Below, in pieces: positions 54,301 to 64,000 of a DNA stretch of 64,000 nucleotides. Position numbers and translations under genes: made by a program. A model generated the notes under the pieces. The model worked only from the letters and a program-made list of their open reading frames with translations, was not told where the DNA came from and did not search any database. The stretch is from Cryptococcus deneoformans JEC21 (taxonomy: Eukaryota; Basidiomycota; Tremellomycetes; Tremellales; Cryptococcaceae). Positions within the stretch are counted from its first letter, which is position 1; every line of letters begins with the position of its first letter. The DNA is taken from positions 970,041 through 1,034,040 of the forward strand of contig NC_006679.1 of NCBI RefSeq assembly GCF_000091045.1, read 5' to 3'.

Positions 54301-57022
54301 CATCAACAAGTTCTTCACGGTTGTCTCATCGCAGTCAACATCCAACAATCCGCCGATAACCTGGGGGGTTCTGGCAGAGTTGACTCGCTGGACATAAATC
54401 TCAATGAAATTGGTCAAACCGTTCTGGTAAAGGTAGAGAACCAAGTCATGTACAAAGTCAAATCGGTCGCAGACAATGATAAGAGGGAGCTGGTCGTCGA
54501 GACGGGCTTCCTTGAGGAAGTTCTTGACCTTCTCGGGGTTGTAAAAGTTGGACTCTCGGCAGATACGCTCGACCTCGCGGATTTGGCCGGTACGGGTAGC
54601 AGCTTGAATGTACTTGAAGTGAACCTCGGGGTCTTCGCTGAGGTTGACAATGGAACCGAGATAGTAGTACAAACCTACTCTGTGTCAGCTTATTATTCAA
54701 ATTCCAATCTCTAGCCGGACGACTTACCGTCCGAACTCTTGAACTGCTCAAACAGTTCGATGAGCTTGACAGAACCAAGCAAGTCAGAGTACTTGGTAGC
54801 GATCTGCACGACGATCGGCAAATTTTGCCTCAAGTTCGTCCTCAACATTTCTTGCAAACAAGCAAAGCTCTGCTCGACAGTGAGTCGTCCAAAGTAGTCC
54901 ACCAGCCACTCGGGCTTGAACAAGTTGGTGTGTACAACAACCCTCTTGATATCGTTGATATCCTCGTAATGCTCCAAAGCCCTCTGCACAAGACCCGCTT
55001 TCTCAGCGAGGTTGGCGATCCGAGGCCTGTCATAGTGGGTGAACATTTCGTTGCCCAAAATGGCATCCGCAACCTGAGGAGCGCTCATCAAGTTCATTTC
55101 AAGCAACCTTGTCTGGAGTGGACCTTGCTCGGGCTTGTTGTCCTTGAGAGCGTCGAGGAGAATAGAAGTAGCTTGCTGGAGCATGTTCTGAGACATGAAG
55201 ATGTCGACAATTCGGTCAAGGTCAACGAGAGGGCCGTTCTCATCGTTGACGAGCTGTGTAGCAAACTCGGCACCTTTGTCGGGGTTGATACGCACAAGAT
55301 GCTGAAGAAGCTGAGCATAGTCAGGAGTATAGCCGACTTTTTTGGAGTAGAGAACAATCTTGTCAAATTGCCCGAGCTCAGCGAAACAAGCAACGACCTT
55401 GTTAGGAACGTTGGCACGAAGGTAGACGGATAGAGCGAGGTTCATATCGGCCATTCGACAGAGGTCACCGAGCTCCTCACTGCTCTCGAGCTTGTTCTCC
55501 TTGAGCCACTTCTCGAGGAGCTGCTTCTTGCCTTGCTGGACAACAGGGCGGGCAAGTTCAAGAGATTCGTACTTGTTGAGCTCTCCCTTCTCGAGCAAAA
55601 TACCAAAGTACTGTAAGATGGGAGTAAGAGTACCAGGAACAGCGGGGAGATTCTTGAGCGTCTCAATTGTTTGAGGGGTTCGCAACAACCCACGGGGAGA
55701 GTTGGCGGCAATCTTGGCAGCCTCGCCGTACTGGCCGTTCTGGATGTAAACTTGATACTGCTGTTGGATCATACCGTCCGCCCCAGGGAGACCGGCACGA
55801 GTAGCAAGCTTGATAGCGAGCTCCGGGTTGTTGAGAGTTTCTGTATTGTCAATAGAGCTCTAGCAAATGATGAACTCACGTTGGATGTAGGGCACAATAG
55901 TCTGCTCATCCACGCTAACACTCAAAACTTGGCCCTTCCTGTTAACTCCGATGATACCTGACAATGTCTCATACTCGGCGGTGGTGAAAATGGTCTCGCC
56001 GGAAATCCTGTTCATGTAGATACACTGACCAGTTTCAATTTCATAAAGGTGAATGAAACCGAACTTGGTGACGAGGTAGAGAATACCATGCTTCTGGGAG
56101 ACTTGCAAAGAGACGGGAAAGTCGTTCAGGGCCTCGGGAGGGAAGAACACGTCGACAGCCTTCTTCTGGAAGGGAGGGTTGGGTGCCTGGTGACCAATCT
56201 CAACGATGTGCAATTTGGCACCAGCAGCAGACCTGACTGCAAAGGCAAACAGTTTTGTAGGGTTGGGAGCACCGTCGAGCTTGATGGAAGCGAATGTAGC
56301 GGCGTGACCTTCGATGGGTTGTGAAACGCCTCTCTCGATAGAGTAGAGTTGCATGGCACCCTTGATCTTGAAACCGTTCTCACCGGGTTGGCCGGCATTG
56401 GGATTAGAAGAGATACCGACAAGAACAAGCCATTTTTCGTCGTGTGATATTCTATAGTTGATGATTTGGTTCGCAGTGAGGTTGGCGTGTCGGTCAAATA
56501 CCTGTCGCTAGTTAGCGCGTAAATGTCTTAGTCTCAACTCACCTTGGTAGGAGCAGTCTGACCATCCATAACCTTCCAGTGGTACACTTCTCGTTCGGTA
56601 ACGATACCCAAAGTAGTATTGTTGATCCAAGTCCAGAAAGTCACATCGTCGTTCATAAGGTGGGTACCAAGCTTGGCTTTGGCGCCGAGGTTGAACACTT
56701 GGAGCTGTCGACCGGCTGTACACGTGTCAGTCGCTTATTCTTCTTTCCTCTGGGTAGCTGACCCACCCTTGAGAGCTAAGATCTTCTCGTTTGCTCTTGG
56801 GTTCATAATAGCCGAATCAGCCGTGATAGGCCTCCTAACGACATCACCAGCATCGTTCAAGTTGACAATGACGACCTGAGGTGTATCGCCGGTTTCTCTG
56901 ACACAAATCCAGGCATCTGATTCGAGTGTTAGTGTTTGGAAGGAGATGGAGGTGGGTTGGACGCCTAGGGCTGTGAGTTGGAGGTGTTCAGTGAACACGA
57001 TAGGCTTCTCTGGCGCTGCCAT
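51305..57022 (-). CDS. CHC1: Clathrin heavy chain
   Basis: Start ATG at 57022 ([20 protein letters not shown]), stop at 51305 (ends MAQPTGFY). About a dozen exons, with the main ones near 54711-55850, 52951-54680 and 55865-56500. The N-terminal beta-propeller shows [20 protein letters not shown] and [17 protein letters not shown] linker and heavy-chain repeats follow through the leg, for example [60 protein letters not shown] and [20 protein letters not shown]. Length fits the approximately 1,680-residue family. Three heavy chains form the triskelion that coats vesicles at plasma membrane, Golgi and endosomes. The C-terminal tail is Gly/Met-rich ([15 protein letters not shown]). Many long frames on the opposite strand are coding shadows. 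Confidence 0.95.
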
Positions 57023-57382
57023 GATGAAGCTGATGTCTGTGTTCTTGGGGATTTTAGAGTGGTGCCGTGCCGCTGTGCTGACTGTGGGTGGCAAAAAGAA
57101 GAAGAGGGGAAAGAGGATGAGTCAACCGGTAGTTCTAGTCTATGAAATGGTAGGGAGATGGTAGTTGGATGGGTTGGCTGGTTGCTGGCAGTGAGAGGAG
57201 GCCCGAGCGCATGAGCGCCCGACGCGGTGCGTGATGACGACGCACAGGGCCACGTGGCGGGTTTATCGGCCTTTACCCCCGAGGCACTTCTACACGCGCC
57301 TGCCTTCTCATGCATGTTGCATTCGCTGATGACCCGTCGACTATCTGTTTCTTTTTGAGTTCGATTTGCTTTCCAAACAGCA
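57023..57382. promoter_or_regulatory. Shared CHC1 / R-SNARE promoter
   Basis: About 360 bp between divergent starts, if the R-SNARE ATG at 57383 is right. CT/AG-rich near 57100-57200; no specific site recognised. Confidence 0.45.
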
Positions 57383-58450
57383 ATGACCCAATCTGTATGA
57401 GTTGTCAATATGGCAAAATCCTTGCAATTTGAATAATGTCTCCTTGAGAGTGATAGAGGGATAAAGGAAGGGTTTTACATAAAGGACCTCATCAAGCTTA
57501 CATGTGCTAATTGTCGAACAAGCCTCTGGGATGTAGAAACTCTAGCCTTCTTGTTGTGCTTCTTTTGGCTGTAAGGACTATAACATCCTATTCCGAACCA
57601 TGTAGGTACCTCTTTACCCCAACAACCCCATATCGGAGTGGCGTTTCTTGCGATTCATCACCCTCCGTCACTGATAAATCAAAAGGGCTGAGCCATATTC
57701 GCCTTCTGTACCGCCTCCGACGTACTCATACGGCCGACCACAATCTGGTAATCTCAGCCAAGATTCCAAGGCGCGAGAAGGCATGTTTTGAACCCCTTCT
57801 TTGGTTACAATGAGGGCAGAGTTGTTGAATATGATGGCATTAACGCTTCCACCCTTGTAGAGCTGTTCGGCCAAGGTAGTCAAGGTATTCAAACCCAAGT
57901 CCAGGTCAACGACCCCAATCAACAGGGGAAACAAGGACAACTCGATCCCCAAGGTGCCAAGATCACTTCCATAAACACCCAACTCCAAGAGACTAAATCA
58001 ATCCTCCAGAGGAACATCGAGTCCCTCACTGAGAGAGGGGAGAGGCTGGAACATCTTGATCAGCGGACTCGTACGTCGTTTGTTGCTTTTGAGGACGAAA
58101 AAGATAATAGTATAAGAGAGGTGGTGGAGATGGATGGGTTGAGAAAGAGTCTAGAAAGGCTGATGGCTGACGGTGTCGCTATGCCCTCTTTTCGGACATA
58201 GATGATCTTTCGATACATGCTCAAACTTTTAAAACGCAAGCAACGATTACTCGTCGGAAATTTTGGTGGAAAAACATGAAAGTGCGTTTGCTCTTCTCCC
58301 CTTTCTTCCATCTTCCCCTGCAATATATCTTCTAATCTGATCTGACCTGTTGATTTGACAACAATCGATCAGTGGATGATCGCGATAGGATTGTTGTTGG
58401 TCATCATTATCGCTGGGATCGTGGCTGGCGCTATCAAAGGATCACATTAG
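57383..58450 (+). CDS. Synaptobrevin-type R-SNARE (SNC1-like)
   Basis: Exons 57861..58070, 58202..58281 and 58373..58450 are secure. The upstream part is tentative: a 12-nt exon at 57383..57394 (MTQS, GTATGA donor) and 57693..57747, which together close at 144 residues. The SNARE motif is ITSINTQLQETKSILQRNIE, then SLTERGERLEHLDQRT, with Arg of TERG as the zero-layer residue. After splicing it continues DLSIHAQTFKTQATITRRKF with WWKNMK and the tail anchor WMIAIGLLLVIIIAGIVAGA IKGSH. This is the exocytic v-SNARE pattern (Snc1/2, VAMP2). The N-terminal YSPSVPPPTYSYGRPQS replaces the usual short Pro-rich leader. It drives fusion of secretory and recycling vesicles at the plasma membrane. No longin domain is visible. 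Confidence 0.82.
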
Positions 58451-58721
58451 TGACTGTTCAACCTAAAGCCCAGGGGAGGTTTTGACAAGGAGTGGAAATG
58501 GGTTGAATTAGAATGAGATGTAGGTGTTAAATGTCGAATATTCCCTCACATGCCTGCGGACTTGAGATTTTTGATACGTAAGAAAATGTAGACATCGATA
58601 TGAGAATATGCAAGACCAAGAGATGTATGTACACTACTGCTACGCCATGCTTTTCCTTCTCTCTTCCACCTCCACGGGCTCCTTTACTGATCGCAAGCCA
58701 CCAACCATTAATTCTTTATGC

Positions 58722-60690
58722 TTATTGCTCCTCAAGCCTCAGCACAGCTACACTTTCCACATGCGCCGTCTGCGGGAAAAGATCGAACCCCCTCAAACTC
58801 TCTACTGTATATTTCCACCCTTTCACACCTTCTTCTTTTCCTTCACTAACTTGTCCACGCTTGTTACTTTCATGGACGAGGTAACCCACATCCCTCGCTT
58901 GGGTGTGTACGTTACACGAGACATAGACAATAGTGAGAGGTCGGAAGTTGAGGAGTTGATCGAGGAAGGGGGTGTCGCAGCCTTTTCTTGGGGGCTGCAT
59001 TTTCATTGGGTTAGTTTCGCTATCTTGAAAGAAGGAAGAAAAGAGAAAAAAGGAGTAAACTTACATCAACGACAACACAAGAATGTCTTCCCGCAAAACC
59101 CTGCTCGGCCAACCCTCCAAAGATATCCTCCGCTTTCCCACACAACCACGTCGTCTTATCCTTTAGCCCATTCATCTCCGCGTTCCTCTTCGCCGCTTCT
59201 ATACTGAGCGAGGAAATCTCCACTCCAGCGACGGCAATGAATGACGGGGAGAGGGTGATGCCAAATAAACCGGAGCCGCAGTATGTGTCTACCAGGTGAG
59301 TTGGACGGGGGAGGTTGGGGTTGGGATTGGGGGCAAAGATGGCTTCTTGCACGTATGTAGTGAGCGGGATAAGAATTGAGTTGTTGTTCTGGAAGAAGCT
59401 CCCCGCTGTGAAGGAAAACAACCATGGCCCTACGCGTTCATACACTTGCGCCTTGTGATCCGTCACTGCTACATGTTCCTCCTCGCCCGCTTCTTGTACG
59501 TTCCATGGGTTCTCCGCTGTGGGTAAAGGTTCAGGTTCGAGAAGGGCATCACGTAAGAGGATGGTAGCGCCTTTTTTGTAGGACATGATGCTAGATTTGA
59601 CTTGGGCACGAGAAAGGGTGAGTTGGGTATTGAGTACGGGCGTGGCAATGGGGCATTCTTCGATATCCATCACACCGGGTTTACCTTTACGTTCAAACCC
59701 GACTCTGCACTCCCATCCTTTCCTTGCTTCATCCTCCGCGTTGAGTGCTTCTTCCTCCCCAGGAGACGCTGCTTCCGCTTGAAGCTTGACGAGCTTTTCC
59801 TTTGCCCATTTAGGAGGGGCATCAAAATGTGGGGTGATCTTGGTACGGTACCCCCACTGTTTAGGAGAACCGATGGTGGGTAAGATGGTAGGTACTAGAG
59901 AAGACGGTAAAGTGGAGAATCGTTCATATGCAAGTTGGACAGTGCGCAGTTTATGTTGGAGTTGGAGGTGATAAGGTACAGGTTGAAGCTGACATCCGCC
60001 GCATTCTCCAAAGTACTTGCAACCCGCATCGGGGTTGACCCGTCTATCGCCCTCACCGCCTCGGTAAGTATCGCTGTACTCTAGGATTTCGACGAGGTCG
60101 GCGAGGCAATGGAGACGATCGTGCTTGTAGATTTTGGCGCGGATACGGTCGCCAGGGTGAGCAAATGGTGTGATGATGGCCCATTTCTTCTCGCCGGATT
60201 GGAATAACGACAGAGATTCGCCTATCGTAAAAGTTAGCGGGTTGATTTTATATATGAAAAAAGAGAGATAAACCCCACCCGAAACGGTAAAAGCACCGGC
60301 AGTCAATTCGATAACCACAAAACTCCCCAACTCGCTCGGTGCCTCCCATTCACTTCCATCCTTCTTAGCCAACAACTCGTCGACATACTCTGGTCCGAGG
60401 AAATCACGAACATCATGCCACATGACATCTGCCGGAGAGAATGGTTCCGGCAAGGGCTTTCTTCCCTTTCGCCTGTCTCTCTTTGTTTGTTTCTTGGGCT
60501 GCTGCTGAGGCTTTGACGGTTCCGCAAAGAGAGCATTGACGGGAGCCTCTGTGACGTGCGTAAAGTCTGCAGGTAGTTCCTGTTTGAAACGCTTTGCGGG
60601 AGGCGAGCGGATGGGGCTGGTGGTCATTGTGAATGTTCTAGTACGAGCTACTATGGATATAAGACGCCTTGGGATAAGACTTTTCAACAT
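58722..60690 (-). CDS. TRM2: tRNA (uracil-5-)-methyltransferase Trm2
   Basis: Three exons, complement(58722..58994, 59065..60221, 60279..60690), total 613 residues. A possible mitochondrial leader (MLKSLIPRRLISIVARTRTF) precedes a second Met, MTTSPIRSPPAKRFKQ, allowing dual start use. A TRAM-like region contains PFAHPGDRIRAKIYKHDRLH. A cysteine cluster GCKYFGECGGCQLQ follows, then the SAM-binding core: LVDTYCGSGLFGITLS, VEISSLSIEAAKRNAEMN, DPPRKGCD split by the last intron, and YVSCNVHTQARD with the nucleophilic Cys. It ends HVESVAVLRL with the catalytic Glu. QNNN (SFFQNNNSIL) is the Gln/Asn signature of the TrmA fold. It makes m5U54 in tRNA. Divergent from RPT4. Confidence 0.93.
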
Positions 60691-60935
60691 TTATCTCGTC
60701 GCAGCTTGCAACTTTTTGTAAACAAACCGGCCAATCCCCTCCAAGACGTTTGTGAATTTTTGGTGGAGGCGGAAGGTTATTTATATCTTAATTAAATATT
60801 GATTGACCTTAATTAATGCCTTAACCAGGCCGCGTCACTCTCCGCTGCACCCAAGTCGCCATCTTCTCTTTCCACTGAGATACACATATCTTCTTCCTCA
60901 GATTGTCAGTATATCCTCAATACTGCTCACCAACA

Positions 60936-62636
<1,701 letters not shown>

Positions 62637-62849
62637 GTTGGACCTACGGACATCCATAGAAAATTTTTGGAAATGTGGAAGGTGACCCAATGCGTGATGC
62701 ATTCATACATGTAATATCGACTATCGACTATTGATATCGAAAACACTGGAGGATACTGCAACACGATACTAAGAACGACGGAGATGATGGGGTTAGCAAT
62801 GTGACCAATATGGCCGTAACCATACAGAATAATAAACATCACTTCCATT

Positions 62850-63920
62850 TTACTTATACCCACACCCCATCTCCCTTTGCCTGGTACCCTCGGTACGCGT
62901 GATCAAACACTTCTTGAACGCTTCCCACCTCTCCTCCGTCCATCGCTCTTTGCCTTCTTCTTCCCAGAATGTTTCTAACGATTGATCGAATTTGGTTCGT
63001 CTAGGCACAACGTACCTAACCATTACCCCGCCCCCGTCTTTACCGCTACCGTTCGATAGATGATAACAATTCCAAGCGATACAAAAATGAAGCCACATGG
63101 GTCGGATGTATTGTCTGGGGCCGACACGTCCAGAGACGTCGAGATCGTATATGATTACGAATGTGTTCGCGAACGCCAGGCCTTGATGTTTAGATGAAAC
63201 AGGAGGGATCCGGGGTGAAGGTGAGGGGAAAGAAGATGAAGAAGGCAGGGAAAAGGGTTGGAAGAGGAGAGAGAGTGTGTGAGGGAAGGGGATGATCGGG
63301 ATAGGCGCGAAAAGGTCGAATGACAGATGAATTTTTACTTCCATCACTTTGACCTTTGTTGCTGATACCGAGTCCATCGCTGCAGAGCACAGCATATCCA
63401 CTGCACAGGAAGTTCCCGTATCCGTCCAATCGTAGGCTCCATGCCGCCGGTAGACGTCTGGTGAGTTCGTCAGATCGAAGCAGAAGGATACGTTTCCTAA
63501 GTTAGGGCCGTCTCTGGATCCGAATCTTATGTAAGTGAAAAAGGTCTTGATGAATGGTGTCCAATAGTTCTTGATTGCTTGGGCCGACGGCAACACTTTG
63601 GAGCTTGAGCTTGATTGGTTGAAGGCGATGTCATTGATCAGTTGTTTTCCGAAATGGGCAATCTTGACATTTCCGAAAAGCGGTTTCGAGTTGTTTGATG
63701 GTTGGCCAAGGTCATGACGGTCCTTCCTTTCCTTGAGGACTTGAAGCAGCTCTCTCATACCTTGCGCATCCTTTATACTGATTTTCTCGGCCATCATCAT
63801 TGCCTTCACTTTTCTCTCCCCACCCCTATCGCCAATCCCATCTTCATCCTCTGTTTTTGCCCTAGCAAACCCTTTGAGCAACCCATCAACCAGACCTCCT
63901 TTGATTACCAAACACTGGTA
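62850..63920 (-). CDS. Partial orphan protein at right edge
   Basis: Unrecognised. The frame runs down from about 63918, just after TTTACCAG on the minus strand, which looks like an intron acceptor; the apparent start there is TTG, not ATG. The true 5' exon is therefore probably upstream, at or beyond the window end. About 350 residues. Charged, Lys/Glu-rich N-terminal part (KISIKDAQGMRELLQVLKER), then strands such as FFTYIRFGSRDGPNLGNVSF and TFVIIYDLDVSGRVGPRQYI, with a Ser/Pro-rich insertion (SLPSSSSFPSPSPRIPPVSS). The C-terminal WEEEGKERWTEERWEAFKKC is helical. No motif of the F-box-like family. It converges with RPT4. Confidence 0.5.
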   Translation of the reverse strand, partial: YQCLVIKGGLVDGLLKGFARAKTEDEDGIGDRGGERKVKAMMMAEKISIKDAQGMRELLQVLKERKDRHDLGQPSNNSKPLFGNVKIAHFGKQLINDIAFNQSSSSSKVLPSAQAIKNYWTPFIKTFFTYIRFGSRDGPNLGNVSFCFDLTNSPDVYRRHGAYDWTDTGTSCAVDMLCSAAMDSVSATKVKVMEVKIHLSFDLFAPIPIIPFPHTLSLLFQPFSLPSSSSFPSPSPRIPPVSSKHQGLAFANTFVIIYDLDVSGRVGPRQYIRPMWLHFCIAWNCYHLSNGSGKDGGGVMVRYVVPRRTKFDQSLETFWEEEGKERWTEERWEAFKKCLITRTEGTRQREMGCGYK

Positions 63921-64000
63921 AATTAGCCCAACATACCGATCATAGCACAGTTTATTGAGTCGACAAGCTAAAAGCGGCTCGAGATGGTCTGTTATGCGAA

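Noticed and set aside
54184..55433. Long plus-strand frames opposite clathrin (up to about 200 codons)
   Set aside because: They mirror codon bias of the clathrin exons and have no splice structure or motifs.
62850..63920. Assigning the right-edge orphan to the F-box-like family
   Set aside because: It lacks the LIFxxL/PxLY signature and its 5' exon is missing from the window.

Overview
The window looks like nuclear DNA of a basidiomycete yeast of the Cryptococcus/Kwoniella group. Nearly every gene is split by 45-75 nt introns with GT[N]NGT donors, CTNAC-like branch sites and AG acceptors. The proteins are eukaryotic (clathrin, proteasome ATPase, R-SNARE, Hrd3, Cia1), and copia-type retroelement and DNA-transposon debris is present. 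I cannot fix the species from sequence alone. Exon joins given here were made by hand from splice consensus and reading-frame closure.

Left third (1-29 kb) is accessory and gene-poor. It holds a decayed phytanoyl-CoA dioxygenase-like pseudogene and five members of an F-box-like paralogue family (a sixth lies at 44.3-45.4 kb). It also has a basic-secretory-protein-type metallopeptidase, a lysine-rich orphan, a secreted ricin-B-type lectin, a 2.69 kb TIR element with 8-bp target duplications, a small membrane protein, an orphan with PPAY, two tandem TPR-like paralogues, and two defective copia fragments in opposite orientation. A broken lectin fragment at 28.7 kb matches the intact lectin at 12.5 kb.

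The right part (29-64 kb) is mostly conserved, dense and often divergently paired. It carries a Zn2Cys6 transcription factor, mitochondrial tyrosyl-tRNA synthetase, an NFKBIL1-like protein, a DHA2-type MFS transporter, a second copy of the small membrane-protein family, a CobW/ZNG1-type GTPase divergent from CIA1, another F-box-like gene, HRD3, an E/Q-rich protein, clathrin heavy chain divergent from an SNC1-type R-SNARE, TRM2 divergent from RPT4, and a partial orphan at the right edge.

Themes: Cia1 and the CobW GTPase (metal handling) share about 190 bp of promoter. Clathrin and the R-SNARE (vesicle traffic) share about 360 bp. Hrd3 and Rpt4 both serve protein degradation. Most notable are two coding micro-exons (5 nt completing a P-loop; 11 nt carrying a zinc-binding cysteine), two GC-AG introns, the nearly identical 292-bp TIRs of the DNA element, and two lineage-restricted-looking paralogue families.
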